From JACOMY01 sp046233115 (GTDB lineage Bacteria > Pseudomonadota > Alphaproteobacteria > Kiloniellales > JACOMY01), in the NCBI GenBank assembly GCA_046233115.1, contig JBJXHM010000004.1, positions 372,001-436,000 on the forward strand: a DNA stretch of 64,000 nucleotides. The letters run 5' to 3'. This document shows positions 16,225 to 25,726 of the stretch, one piece after another. The stretch's first letter is position 1. Each line of letters starts with the position of its first letter. The notes beneath the pieces were generated by a model. That model made no database searches and was not told the origin of the DNA. It saw only the letters and a program-made list of their open reading frames with translations. Both the position numbers and the translations under genes were made by a program.

Positions 16225-17376
16225 ATGTCGAGACGGGCAGCGACACTCCTGGTCCTCTGGCTTGCCTTGACGGGCGTGCTGGGCGTCATGGGCTATTTCA
16301 TGCTGGACGCCTGCGGCCTGCGCATTCCCGGCGGTGCCACCCTGATCCGTTTCTGCGGTGACCGTGAGGAGCCGCCACCGGCCCTGGTCGCCCGGGTGGT
16401 CGAGCGCGGCCAGGAGCTGGAGCGCCAGGTGGTGCTGCTGGAGCAGGAGCTGGCGCAGTCGGCCTCCTGCCCCGTCCCGCCGGTGCCGCCCATTCCCGAG
16501 CCCGATAAGGAAGCCAAGGTCGAGCCGGAGCCGCCCAAGCCGCAACCAAAGCCAGAACCCAAACCCGAGAAAAAGCCGGAACAGCCGCCGAAGGAAGAGC
16601 CGAAGAAGCAGCAGAAGACCGCCGAATGCCCGCGCCCGCGGCCGGTGGAGGTCGCCATGCTGCTGGACGCCTCGGCCAGCATGGACACCGACTTCAACCT
16701 CGATCCGGCCAAGGAGGAGCGCTACGAGCGGCTGATCGAGCAGCACAACCGCGTCTCCCAGCAGATCCGCGGCGCCGGCCTCAACCTCTTGAAGCAGGGC
16801 CAGCTCCGCTTGGAGCTGGCGCAAATCGAGCGCGAGATCAACCAGCTCTGGGCCACCTTCGACAAGCCCAACGAGAAGAACCGGATGGAGGTCGCCAAGT
16901 CCTCGCTGAAGGCCGCGGTGCGCAACAGCCCGAGCGACATCGCGCTCTCGCTGATGAGCTTCAGCGACTGCGGCAAGATCCGCTTCCACGGCAGCTATGC
17001 GCCCTCGCAGCGCCAACAGTTGCTGAGCGAGGTCGACCGGGTGCGCACCGGCCGCGGCACCGCGCTGGCCGAGGCGATCCGCTCAGTCCCGCGCATGATC
17101 ACCGGCGGCAAGACCGAGGACAAGCCGGTCAACATCGTGCTCTTCTCCGACGGGCGCGAGAGCTGCGGCGGCAACGCCTGCCAGGCGGCGCGGAACCTGA
17201 AGAAGCAGTATCCGCACCTCTACATCAACGTCATCGCCATCGGCAAGAGCGACGAGAGCCAGCGCTGCATCGCCAACGCCACCGGTGGCCTCTTCCTACA
17301 GCCCGGCAACACCGCGGCACTCGCCGACGCAATGAAGCGCGCCAGCGGCCAGGACATCCCGGAGCACTGCAAATGA
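16225..17376 (+). CDS. Membrane-anchored vWA-domain protein (first gene of the Srf-like block)
   Basis: A 383-residue bitopic protein. The ATG at 16225 starts a basic N-terminus and one helix (about residues 5-27), so the rest should be periplasmic. Next come a coiled-coil stalk (ELERQVVLLEQELAQ) and a TonB-like proline/lysine/glutamate linker (about residues 90-135). The vWA domain follows, with its MIDAS motif DASASMD near residue 149, GTALAEAI near 278 and LFSDGRE near 306. Some 60-70 residues of helical, charged sequence are inserted right after the MIDAS loop, which is unusual. The stalk is shared with the YfaP-like protein two genes on. A metal-dependent protein-binding role is expected from the family; the partner is unknown. 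A GGAGG lies 16 bases upstream, a loose fit. Confidence 0.82.
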   Translation: MSRRAATLLVLWLALTGVLGVMGYFMLDACGLRIPGGATLIRFCGDREEPPPALVARVVERGQELERQVVLLEQELAQSASCPVPPVPPIPEPDKEAKVEPEPPKPQPKPEPKPEKKPEQPPKEEPKKQQKTAECPRPRPVEVAMLLDASASMDTDFNLDPAKEERYERLIEQHNRVSQQIRGAGLNLLKQGQLRLELAQIEREINQLWATFDKPNEKNRMEVAKSSLKAAVRNSPSDIALSLMSFSDCGKIRFHGSYAPSQRQQLLSEVDRVRTGRGTALAEAIRSVPRMITGGKTEDKPVNIVLFSDGRESCGGNACQAARNLKKQYPHLYINVIAIGKSDESQRCIANATGGLFLQPGNTAALADAMKRASGQDIPEHCK

Positions 17377-17419
17377 CCGACGCCCCACTCGCAGGCCCAA
17401 CAGCAGGGTTGGACGCATC

Positions 17420-18637
17420 ATGAGCGACAGCAAGGACAGCGGCACGCCACCGCCAGGAAGCCCCCCGGGAGGACCTAGCGAAACCCGCATCGTCGAGCGC
17501 CGTGGCCGACCCTGGCTGCCGGTCCTGATCGCCACCCTGATCGCCGCGATCATCCTGGCGGTGCTGCTGATTCCGGGCGTGCTGATCTATCCGGAGGAGG
17601 ACACCACCGCCGCCGACCGCCAGCGCATGATCACCCTGCAAGAGGAGAGCAACAAGGCGCTGGAGGAGCGGGTCCAGGCGCTGCGCAAGCTGACCGAGGA
17701 GGACGTCTGCGTCGCCGAGGACGGCTTTTTCCGCCGCAACGAGAAGGGCGACCTGGAGCCCATCCGTCCGGACGAGGAGGCGCTGCTGCCCAAGGCCGCG
17801 CCGAGCCAGCCGCTGACCAAGGAGGAGGTGCCGCAGGGCCTGGCCTTCCAGGGCAACCTGGTCGAACTCTTGGATCTGGCGACCGTCATGGTGCTGGCGC
17901 CGGAGGTCGGCGCCCAGGGTACCGCCTTCTTCGTGGCGCCGGGCATCGCGGTCACCAACCGCCACGTCATCGGCGGCAAGGCCGACACGCCGCTTGTGGT
18001 GCTGGGCAAGGGCCTGCAGCGCCCGGCCAGGGCCAGCGTGATCGCAGAGACCGCCGGCAACGACTTCTTCACCCCCGACTACGCCCTGCTGAAGGTCGAG
18101 GGCGCCGCGGACTTGCCCTATCTGGCCCTGACCGACAAGGCCAAGAAGCTGCAGGATGTGATCGCCGCCGGCTTCCCCGGCCTGCTGAACGAGACCGACG
18201 AGGACATCCAGCGCCTGGCCAAGGGCGACATGAGCTCGATGCCCGAGCCCTCGGTCACCAACGGCGTGATCACCGCCCAGCAGGAGCCGCGCGGCGCTCC
18301 GGTGCTGGTCCACACCGCCACCATCTCCGGCGGCAGCAGCGGCGGTCCCCTGGTCGACGAGTGCGGCCGCGTGGTCGGCATGAACACCTTCGTGCGCAAC
18401 CGCAAGCAGGACGGCGGGCGGCTGAACTACGCGCTCGCCACGCCCAGCCTCGCCGCCTTCCTGACCCAGCACAAGGTCGACGTGAAGACCAGCCAGTCCG
18501 ACTGCGCGCCGAAGCCGGTGGTGGCCGGGAAACCGGCCGAGGAAGAAGCGAAGAAGCCTGCAGAGGCCACTGAAAAGGAACAGAAAAGCGATCCGAATGC
18601 CAAGCCGAAAGGCAGCGACAAGGGCACCAAGGAGTAG
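17420..18637 (+). CDS. Membrane-anchored trypsin-like serine protease
   Basis: A 405-residue protein with a short cytoplasmic tail (proline-rich, then RRGRPW), one helix (about residues 32-54), a coiled-coil segment (ALEERVQALRKL near 75-87) and a periplasmic S1-type protease domain. All three catalytic residues are visible: His in TNRHVIGG (about 180), Asp in PDYALLKVE (about 219) and Ser in GGSSGGPLVD (about 308). The oxyanion-type glycines are intact, so it is probably active. The C-terminal 50 residues are charged and low in complexity, with no PDZ domain as in DegP. It lies 43 bases after the vWA gene and 32 before the next. It may cleave an envelope partner of the system; the substrate is unknown. 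Confidence 0.85.
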   Translation: MSDSKDSGTPPPGSPPGGPSETRIVERRGRPWLPVLIATLIAAIILAVLLIPGVLIYPEEDTTAADRQRMITLQEESNKALEERVQALRKLTEEDVCVAEDGFFRRNEKGDLEPIRPDEEALLPKAAPSQPLTKEEVPQGLAFQGNLVELLDLATVMVLAPEVGAQGTAFFVAPGIAVTNRHVIGGKADTPLVVLGKGLQRPARASVIAETAGNDFFTPDYALLKVEGAADLPYLALTDKAKKLQDVIAAGFPGLLNETDEDIQRLAKGDMSSMPEPSVTNGVITAQQEPRGAPVLVHTATISGGSSGGPLVDECGRVVGMNTFVRNRKQDGGRLNYALATPSLAAFLTQHKVDVKTSQSDCAPKPVVAGKPAEEEAKKPAEATEKEQKSDPNAKPKGSDKGTKE

Positions 18638-18669
18638 GGCCGGGCAATGCGGCAAGGCAGGAGGCGCAG

Positions 18670-19983
18670 ATGAACCGGCAACTCGTCGCGGAGACCACCT
18701 TGGTCGGTCTGCGCCCGCTCGGCATGGGCAGCCGCCGCATCCAGGACTCCTGGAACGAGATCGACTCCTACCTGCGCAGCGCCCTGGGCGAGCCCCACGC
18801 CGACCTCTTCGCCGAGCCGGTGCCGGGCAGCCGCGGCATCTCCTGGTTCGCCGCCCCCGAGGGCGAGGCCAAGCCCTATTCCGAGCTGGACGAAGAGGCT
18901 CAGGCTGCCCTGCTGGAGCGGCTGAAGGAGCGCAGCGAGGCGATCCAGACCCACGCGGCCACCCTGGCCGCCAGCCGGCGTGACAGCGACCGGCGCCTGG
19001 CCCAAACCCTGGAGTGGGCGCTGGTGGTACCGGAGGCGCAGCCCGGCCGCGACTTCCTCTATTCGGTCGGCGGCGAGCCGGTGCTGGTGAACTGGGGCAC
19101 GCGGGACGAGCGCGCACAGGAGGGCGGCGCGGTCCTGCAGGACTTCATGGCCGGCGAGGCCTGGCGCCTGCGCCAGGAGGAGGCCGCCCGCCGAGCCGCC
19201 GTCCCGCCCGCACCGCCGCCCGGCGGCGGCGAGGCGGTGCTGGTGCGCGAGGTCGCGGCGGCAGCGCCGCACTGGTGGCTGCTGTGGCTGCTGTTCGGCC
19301 TGATCATGGCGGCGATCATGTACCTGCTGCTGCTGGGCTGCGGCGTGCGCTGGCCCTTCGGGCTGGAGCGCCCGGCCTTCCTCTCCTTCTGCCCCGGCGC
19401 GCTGGCGGCCGAGGACCGGACCCTCGACAGCCTGGTGCAGCGCCAGGACCAGGGCCGCGACCTGGAGCGCCAGGTGCTGCTGCTACAGCGCGAGCTGGCG
19501 CGCAAGCAGCGCTGCCCGATCGACACCGCTCAGGCCGAGGAGATCCCCTCGCCCAGCCGCGAGGAGGCCGAGCGCGCCTTCGAGGAGATCCGCAAGCAGG
19601 GTGGCCAGGAGGGCGAGGTCGAGATCGTGCTGGAATGGCAGGGCGATGCCGACCTGGACCTGCACGTGATCTGTCCGGACGGCAGCCGCGTCTTCTTCCA
19701 GAACCGCAACAATGCGCGTTGCGGCGCCATCCTCGACGTCGACATGAACTCCACCACCCGTGACCTGGCCCAGACCCCGCGCGAGCACGTGACCTGGCCG
19801 CAGAGCCCCAAGCCCGGCCGCTACCAGATCATCGTGGACAACTTCGCCGGCCGCTCCTCCGGCCGCTCCACCCCCGTCCCCTACAAGGTCTACGTCTCGC
19901 GCGGCGGCGAGATCGAGGTCTACGAGGGCAAGATCGCCGAGGAGGGCGGCACCGCGCTGGTCCAGGAGGTGACGCTGCCATGA
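18670..19983 (+). CDS. Bitopic protein with C-terminal YfaP/DUF2135-like domain (possible SrfA counterpart)
   Basis: A 437-residue protein. The first 200 residues should be cytoplasmic and include SWFAAPEGEAKPYSELDEEA and VLVNWGT. From memory these resemble enterobacterial SrfA, but I am unsure. One helix (about 201-223) follows, then CGVRWPFG, a coiled-coil stalk (RDLERQVLLLQRELARK) and, from about residue 315, a beta-sandwich with VLEWQGDADLDLHVICPDGS and KPGRYQIIVDNF, as in the YfaP/DUF2135 family. The helix-stalk part is clearly related to that of the vWA protein two genes upstream. In this block it precedes the SrfB-like gene, the order seen in srfABC. It ends 92 bases before that gene, the largest gap before 32.6 kb. 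Confidence 0.78.
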   Translation: MNRQLVAETTLVGLRPLGMGSRRIQDSWNEIDSYLRSALGEPHADLFAEPVPGSRGISWFAAPEGEAKPYSELDEEAQAALLERLKERSEAIQTHAATLAASRRDSDRRLAQTLEWALVVPEAQPGRDFLYSVGGEPVLVNWGTRDERAQEGGAVLQDFMAGEAWRLRQEEAARRAAVPPAPPPGGGEAVLVREVAAAAPHWWLLWLLFGLIMAAIMYLLLLGCGVRWPFGLERPAFLSFCPGALAAEDRTLDSLVQRQDQGRDLERQVLLLQRELARKQRCPIDTAQAEEIPSPSREEAERAFEEIRKQGGQEGEVEIVLEWQGDADLDLHVICPDGSRVFFQNRNNARCGAILDVDMNSTTRDLAQTPREHVTWPQSPKPGRYQIIVDNFAGRSSGRSTPVPYKVYVSRGGEIEVYEGKIAEEGGTALVQEVTLP

Positions 19984-20075
19984 CCTTGGAAACCCCCGCC
20001 GGCCGCACGTCACAAGGGATCGTCGGATAGCGCTTTGCGTTCTATAGTGACGACGATCGGTTCCAAGAGACAGAG

Positions 20076-23069
20076 ATGCTGAAGCCCCCCTTCGACTACC
20101 GACCGGTGACCAGCCTGATCCCCAACACCGGGATCCAGTTCCTCGACTTCGCGCTGAAGCAGAGCGAGGTGGAGCGCATCTCGCGCAGCTTCTGGCCGGA
20201 GGTGGACGAGAGCCAGCACGACGAGGAGGGCCGCCCGCTGGTCACCCTGCATCCGCTGACCAAGGATGCCGAGGGCCGCTTCCTGCACTACACGGCCGAG
20301 GCGCCGCAGGGCTTCGAGCCGCCGGAGGACGAGGTCTTCTCGATCCGCGCCGGCCAGGCGATGGAGCTGCTGGACCGCCAGTGGCTGCCCCTGCCCTTCC
20401 TGCGCGAGGCCGAGCGCGGACCGGACAACCTGCCGATCTATGACGAAGGGCCGACCAACTGGGCCCGGATGCGGCTTTCCGCCCTGCCGGAGGTCGATTC
20501 CGACGGCTACAGCCACCGCCTGGTGATCGCCTTCGACACCCTGCTGCTGGAGCGCCGCAGCGACGGCCCCTACGCCGCCCCCACCCCGCACGACGCGCTG
20601 GAGGACGTGGAGTTCTGCCTGGTCAGCGACCCGCCGGCCAACCGTGCCTTCCTGGTGCTGGACTGGGTCAAGGCCTGGCTGCAGGACAGCTACGTCGAGG
20701 GGCGCACGCGGCGCCGCGGCCGGCCGTCAAGCCTGGCCGACATGAAGTATCCCGGCGAGTTCTGGGCCCACTTCATCGTGCTGCTGGAGGCCATGGCCGC
20801 GGGCTGCAAGATCCCGCGCATCCGCTTCACCGACACGCTCACCGAATCGATCCAGACCGAGCCGATCGACGTCGACCTGGTGGTCGACGTCGGCAACAGC
20901 CGCACCTGCGGCGTGCTGATCGAGCAGTCCAAGCAGCTCGGCAGCGTCGACATCTCGCAGAGCTACCGGCTGGAGCTGCGCGACCTCACCCGGCCGGAGC
21001 AGTGCTACTCCGATCCCTTCGAGAGCCGGGTGGAGTTCACCAACGTCTCCTTCGGCCGGCGCGAGTACTCCCGGCGGTCCGGCCGGCCGCGGCGCGACGC
21101 CTTCTGGTGGCCGAGCCCGGTCCGGGTCGGGCCGGAGGCCGCGTGGCTCGCCTCGCTCGCCGACGGCACCGAGGGGATCAGCGGCCTCTCCAGCCCCAAA
21201 CGCTACCTCTGGGACGAGGCACCGCGCCCCCAGCCCTGGACCAACAACCGCGGGACCCTGCCGCTGGGCCGGCCCTTGCCGGCGATCAGCGGGCCGATGA
21301 CGGCGAAGCTGACCGAGGAGGGCGACCTGGTCTCGCCCAAGCGGCCCAACGCCGTGGTCGGGATGAGCCCGCGCTACTCCCGCTCCTCGCTCTATACCTT
21401 GATGCTGGCGGAACTGCTCAGCCACGCCATCGGCCAGCTCAACTCGGTCTCGGTGCGCGAGCAGCAGGTGAACTCCGACCTGCCGCGGCGGCTCAGCAGC
21501 TTCATCCTCACCCTGCCCTCGGCGACGCCGCTGGCCGAGCAGAAGATCCTGCGCCGGCGGGCCGAGTGGGCGGTGGACCTGGTCTGGCAGACCATGGGCT
21601 GGTCGGAGGACGACCCGATCCACAAGAAGCCCAAGATCAAGCTGGAGTGGGACGAGGCGACCTGCACCCACCTCGTCTATCTCTACAACGAGATCAACCA
21701 CAAGTTCCGCCGCAACCCGCACGACTTCTTCCGCCTGATGGGCCAGCGCACCCAGTTCGAGGGCGAAGGCCCGGCGCTCAGGATCGCCAGCATGGACATC
21801 GGCGGCGGCACCACCGACCTGATGATCATCCAGCACGAGATCGAGGCCGGGCAGCAGCAGACCATCTGGCCGCGCCAGCTGTTCCGCGAGGGCTTCCGCC
21901 AAGCCGGCGACGACATCGTGAAATCGGTGATCGAGCATTGCGTGCTGCCGCAGCTCGGCGCCGCCCTGCGCGAGGCCGGGGTCAGCAGGCCCGACGTGCT
22001 GCTGTCGGAGCTCTTCGGCGGCGACCGGGCCGGCGTCGGCCAGCCGGAGCGCTCGACGCGGGCGCTGCTCACCACCCAGATCCTGGTGCCGGCGGCGCTC
22101 GGCCTGCTCTCGGCCTACGAGATGGTCGATCCGCGCCGCCATGCCAGCGCCCAGCACCTGAGGCTGGGCAGCCTGCTGCCGGCCGACCGGATGCCGGCGG
22201 AGAGCCTGCTCACCTACTTGCAGCGCGCCGTGACCAACGCCGGCGGCCGCAGCTTCGACATCCTGGCGATGGACCTGCTGATGGACCCACAGGAGATCGC
22301 CGGCGCCATCCACTTCGTCGTCCAGCGCATGATCGAGGACCTCTGCGACGTCATCCGCGCCTACGACTGCGATATCCTGCTGCTCTCAGGCCGGCCCTCG
22401 CGTTTCCCCGCAGTGCGCGACCTGATCTTCGCCAACGTGCCGCTGCCGGCCAACCGGGTGGTGCCGATGGACGGCTACGAGGTCGGCCCCTGGTATCCCT
22501 TCCGCAGCAGCGACTACCGCATCCATGATCCCAAGACGACCACCGCAGTGGGCGCCATGCTCTGCCAGATCTGCGAGGGCATCGCCCCCGGCTTCGTGAT
22601 GAAGGCCAGCGCCATCAAGATGAAGTCGACCGCGCGCTTCATCGGGGTGATGGAGACCAACGGCCAGATCCTGGAGAAGAACTGCTACCTGGAGAACGCC
22701 GACCTTATGACCGGCGCCAACGTGGTCGATTTCGTGGTGCCGATGGAGGCGCCGGTCTTCATCGGCTTCCGCCAGCTCCCGCTGGAGCGCTGGAAGACCA
22801 CGCCGCTCTACTACCTCTATTTCAAGAACCCGGAGAAGCATGCGCAGATGGTCACCCCCGTCTCCGTCACCCTGGAGCGGGCCGAACCCAGGGACGAGTT
22901 CGACGAGGTGGTGATGGAGGACTTCTCCATCGCCGAGGCCAGCGACGCCGAGGGCGACGACGTGGCCCGGCAGATCGGACTCAGGCTGCAGACCATGTTC
23001 ATGGACCAGCAGGTCGAAGGCGGCTACTGGCTGGATACCGGGGTGCTGCGCACGAAGGGACGGACGTGA
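20076..23069 (+). CDS. srfB: SrfB-like protein, predicted actin/Hsp70-fold ATPase
   Basis: A 997-residue cytoplasmic protein that I assign to the SrfB family (described as a virulence-associated factor in Salmonella). It opens with LIPNTGIQFLDFALKQ, typical of the family. It also carries the signature of actin/Hsp70-type ATPases: phosphate-1 loop DLVVDVGNSRTCGVLI (about 266-281), phosphate-2 loop MDIGGGTTDLMII (about 573-585) and an adenosine-like motif ILLLSGRPSRFPAVRDLI (about 766-783). It should therefore bind and hydrolyse ATP with a hinge motion or possibly polymerise. Its stop overlaps the start of the SrfC-like gene, so the two are made together. No transmembrane segment is seen. The biochemical function of the family is not established as far as I know. 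Confidence 0.85.
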   Translation: MLKPPFDYRPVTSLIPNTGIQFLDFALKQSEVERISRSFWPEVDESQHDEEGRPLVTLHPLTKDAEGRFLHYTAEAPQGFEPPEDEVFSIRAGQAMELLDRQWLPLPFLREAERGPDNLPIYDEGPTNWARMRLSALPEVDSDGYSHRLVIAFDTLLLERRSDGPYAAPTPHDALEDVEFCLVSDPPANRAFLVLDWVKAWLQDSYVEGRTRRRGRPSSLADMKYPGEFWAHFIVLLEAMAAGCKIPRIRFTDTLTESIQTEPIDVDLVVDVGNSRTCGVLIEQSKQLGSVDISQSYRLELRDLTRPEQCYSDPFESRVEFTNVSFGRREYSRRSGRPRRDAFWWPSPVRVGPEAAWLASLADGTEGISGLSSPKRYLWDEAPRPQPWTNNRGTLPLGRPLPAISGPMTAKLTEEGDLVSPKRPNAVVGMSPRYSRSSLYTLMLAELLSHAIGQLNSVSVREQQVNSDLPRRLSSFILTLPSATPLAEQKILRRRAEWAVDLVWQTMGWSEDDPIHKKPKIKLEWDEATCTHLVYLYNEINHKFRRNPHDFFRLMGQRTQFEGEGPALRIASMDIGGGTTDLMIIQHEIEAGQQQTIWPRQLFREGFRQAGDDIVKSVIEHCVLPQLGAALREAGVSRPDVLLSELFGGDRAGVGQPERSTRALLTTQILVPAALGLLSAYEMVDPRRHASAQHLRLGSLLPADRMPAESLLTYLQRAVTNAGGRSFDILAMDLLMDPQEIAGAIHFVVQRMIEDLCDVIRAYDCDILLLSGRPSRFPAVRDLIFANVPLPANRVVPMDGYEVGPWYPFRSSDYRIHDPKTTTAVGAMLCQICEGIAPGFVMKASAIKMKSTARFIGVMETNGQILEKNCYLENADLMTGANVVDFVVPMEAPVFIGFRQLPLERWKTTPLYYLYFKNPEKHAQMVTPVSVTLERAEPRDEFDEVVMEDFSIAEASDAEGDDVARQIGLRLQTMFMDQQVEGGYWLDTGVLRTKGRT

Positions 23070-25720
23070 TGGTGCGCGAAAAGGACAAGGCGCTGGCCGA
23101 ACACTGCGGGGCCATGGCCAAGGCCTCGATCGACGCGCTGGCCTGGTTCGCCGACAACGGCAAGCTGGTCGGCGCCCGCCAGCAGGCCCTGCAGCGCAGC
23201 TTCCGCAAGCATGCCGTGGAGGCGCAGAAGCTGGCCGCGGCGGCGGTCCGGCCGATGTCGGTGGCAGCCTTCGGCGCCAGCCAGGCCGGCAAGTCCTTCC
23301 TGATCGGCGCGCTGATCGCCCCGCACGGCGGCGACGCCCAGGTGGTCTTCGGCGAGGGCGCGGAGGCGCGCCAGCTCGACTTCCTGGACGAGGTGAACCC
23401 GCAGGGCGGCAACGAGACCACAGGCCTGGTCACCCGCTTCTCGGTCACGCCGCAGCCGACGCCGGCCGGGCACAGCGTGGCGCTGCGCCTGCTGGGCGAG
23501 GTCGACATCGTCAAGATCCTGGCCAACGCCTACCTCTACGACCTGAGCGGCGCCGGCGACTGGACCCCCGGCGACGAGGCCCTCTCCAAGCTCCGCGACG
23601 ACATGGAGGCCACCGCCGGGTCCGGCCAGGTCGATGCGCTGCGCCTGGAGGACGTCTTCGAGCTGCGCGACTACCTGGAGCAGAACCTGGGGCGCCACCC
23701 CTTGGCCGGCAGCCTGGGCGAGCGCTACTGGAGCGCGGCCGAGGAGCTGTTGCCGCGCCTGGCGCCGGCCGACCGCGCCCGCGCCTTCGCCCCGCTCTGG
23801 GGCGGCCTGCCGGAGTTCACCGAGCTCTACAGCCGGCTGAAAGCGGCGCTGGACCAGCTCGGCCACCCGGAGTGGGCCTATGTCCCGCTGGGCTCGATCA
23901 CCGACCGCTCCGGCGGCATCCTGCACGTGCGCACGCTCTACGGCCTGGACCTGCCCGGCGAGGGCGGCAGCCCGGTGCAGGTGACGACCGACAGCGGCGT
24001 CCACGCGACCCTACCCAAGCCGGTTGTGACCGCGCTGACGGCAGAGCTGCGGGTCACCCTCACCCGCACGCCCTGGCCTTTCTTCGAGCACACCGACCTG
24101 CTGGACTTCCCCGGCGCGCGCTCGCGGCTCGATTCCGGGCCGGAGAAGTGGCTGCGCAACCCCGACGAGAACCCTGACGGCCGCGCCCAGTGCTTCCTGC
24201 GCGGCAAGGTCGCCGTGCTGTTCGACAACTACGTCGCCGACCTCGACCTCAACTCCATGCTGCTCTGCGTCGGGCCGGAGAACCAGGAGGTGCGCAAGCT
24301 GCCCGAGCTGATCGAGGGCTGGATCGGGCGGACCCACGGCCGCAAGCCGGAGGACCGCCAGGGCCGCCGTGTTGCACTCTTCCTCTGCATGACCAAGGCC
24401 GACCGCCTGTTCGACCTGGCGACCGGCGCCAGCGACAGCGAGAGCACGCGCAACCGCCTGGCCAACAACATCGGCTTCTACCCCGGCTGGACCGAGAACT
24501 GGACCCCGGGCAAGCCCTTCGACAACAGCTATCTGATCCGCAACCCCAACATCCGCCGCGACGACCTCTTCGACTACGAGGGCGGCCAGAGCAAAATTGG
24601 GAGCGAAGGTGGGAGCGCAGGCGACAGCGAGACGGTGCCGCCGGAACGCGGCCTGCGCGACGACAAGGTCGCCTGGCTGGAGCGCTTCCGTGGCGCCTTC
24701 CTGGCCGAGGAGCTGGTGCGCCGCCACGTCGGCAAGGCCGAGGAGAAGTGGGAGGCGATGCTGAGCCTGAACGACGGCGGCATCTCCTACCTGGCGGCCG
24801 CTCTCGGTCCGCTCTGCGACCCCGACCTCAAGTACGAGCAGATCCGGCCGCGCGCCGAGGAGCTGCAACGCCACATCCTGGCGGAACTCACCCACTTCCA
24901 CGAGGCCGGCGACCTGCAGAGCCGGGTCGAGGAGCGCATGGCCCAGGCGACCGAGGTGGTGCGCGCCCTGCTGGCCGCGCCCGAGACCATCGGGTGCTTC
25001 TTCCGCGAGCTGATGGTGGACGAGGCCCGCCTGGCCCAGGCCTATCTCGACTGCATGCGCCAGGTCGGCCGCAGCAGCGAGGGCGAGAAGCCGCGCCCGG
25101 CAGCAGCCGCCAGCATCACCATCGAGCTGCCGCCCGGCATGGAGCCGCTGGATGCCACCGCCCCGGAAGAGGCAACGCACGAGCCGCGGGTCTTCGGCGA
25201 CGCGGCGCTCAGGGTCTGGCTGGACGACCTGGAGCGCCGCGCCGGCGACGAGCTCCTGGCCTCGGCCTACAACCTGACCCCGGCGCAGTTCCTGCAGGTG
25301 GTGAACGAGCTGGCCGTGGCCGCCAAGCGCCTGGACCTGCCCGACGCCATCGAGGTCCAGCTCAACGAGGTGCCGCGCTTCGGCTCGCCGGACGAGGTGG
25401 TGCACCGCGTCGCCATGGCCGCAGCCCTGACCCTGAACGGCCTGGTCACCAAGCTGGGCAGCGACCTGGAGCCGGACGACGAGGCCAACGGCGGCGCCAA
25501 GATCGTCTTCCCGCACCCGCCCGAGATCCAGCCCGGCGCGCTGCCCGACCTGCCGAACGATCCCGCCGAGATGGCCCGCATCCGGGGGCGCACCATCTCC
25601 GCCTGGCTGGGCGCGCTGCGCGACCTGGCCCGGCGCAACGCCTCCTGGGGCCAGGGCGGCTTCGTTGATCCCGAGCAGAACCGCCGCCTGGGAGCACTTA
25701 TCGGACAGGTCAGGGGCTAG
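23069..25720 (+). CDS. srfC: SrfC-like protein, predicted dynamin-type GTPase
   Basis: An 883-residue protein of the SrfC / putative bacterial virulence factor family. GTPase motifs are visible: P-loop AAFGASQAGKSFLIGALI (about residues 65-82), G3 in LLDFPGARSR (about 343-352) and G4 in LCMTKADRLFDL (about 437-449). The long spacing between P-loop and G3 and the large helical C-terminal half are reminiscent of dynamin-like proteins. Start choice: ATG at 23069 shares its A with the stop of srfB (TGATG); a GTG at 23066 would add one residue. The protein is acidic, without signal or membrane segments. Paired with the actin-fold partner it suggests a nucleotide-driven module at the inner membrane. 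Confidence 0.82.
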   Translation: MVREKDKALAEHCGAMAKASIDALAWFADNGKLVGARQQALQRSFRKHAVEAQKLAAAAVRPMSVAAFGASQAGKSFLIGALIAPHGGDAQVVFGEGAEARQLDFLDEVNPQGGNETTGLVTRFSVTPQPTPAGHSVALRLLGEVDIVKILANAYLYDLSGAGDWTPGDEALSKLRDDMEATAGSGQVDALRLEDVFELRDYLEQNLGRHPLAGSLGERYWSAAEELLPRLAPADRARAFAPLWGGLPEFTELYSRLKAALDQLGHPEWAYVPLGSITDRSGGILHVRTLYGLDLPGEGGSPVQVTTDSGVHATLPKPVVTALTAELRVTLTRTPWPFFEHTDLLDFPGARSRLDSGPEKWLRNPDENPDGRAQCFLRGKVAVLFDNYVADLDLNSMLLCVGPENQEVRKLPELIEGWIGRTHGRKPEDRQGRRVALFLCMTKADRLFDLATGASDSESTRNRLANNIGFYPGWTENWTPGKPFDNSYLIRNPNIRRDDLFDYEGGQSKIGSEGGSAGDSETVPPERGLRDDKVAWLERFRGAFLAEELVRRHVGKAEEKWEAMLSLNDGGISYLAAALGPLCDPDLKYEQIRPRAEELQRHILAELTHFHEAGDLQSRVEERMAQATEVVRALLAAPETIGCFFRELMVDEARLAQAYLDCMRQVGRSSEGEKPRPAAAASITIELPPGMEPLDATAPEEATHEPRVFGDAALRVWLDDLERRAGDELLASAYNLTPAQFLQVVNELAVAAKRLDLPDAIEVQLNEVPRFGSPDEVVHRVAMAAALTLNGLVTKLGSDLEPDDEANGGAKIVFPHPPEIQPGALPDLPNDPAEMARIRGRTISAWLGALRDLARRNASWGQGGFVDPEQNRRLGALIGQVRG

Positions 25721-25726
25721 ACGCCC

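Noticed and set aside
19980..20030. 16-codon frame overlapping the stop of the YfaP-like gene (ATGA)
   Set aside because: It is too short to judge, has no recognisable content, and the SrfB-like start is 45 bases further on. It may be chance or the remnant of a former overlap.
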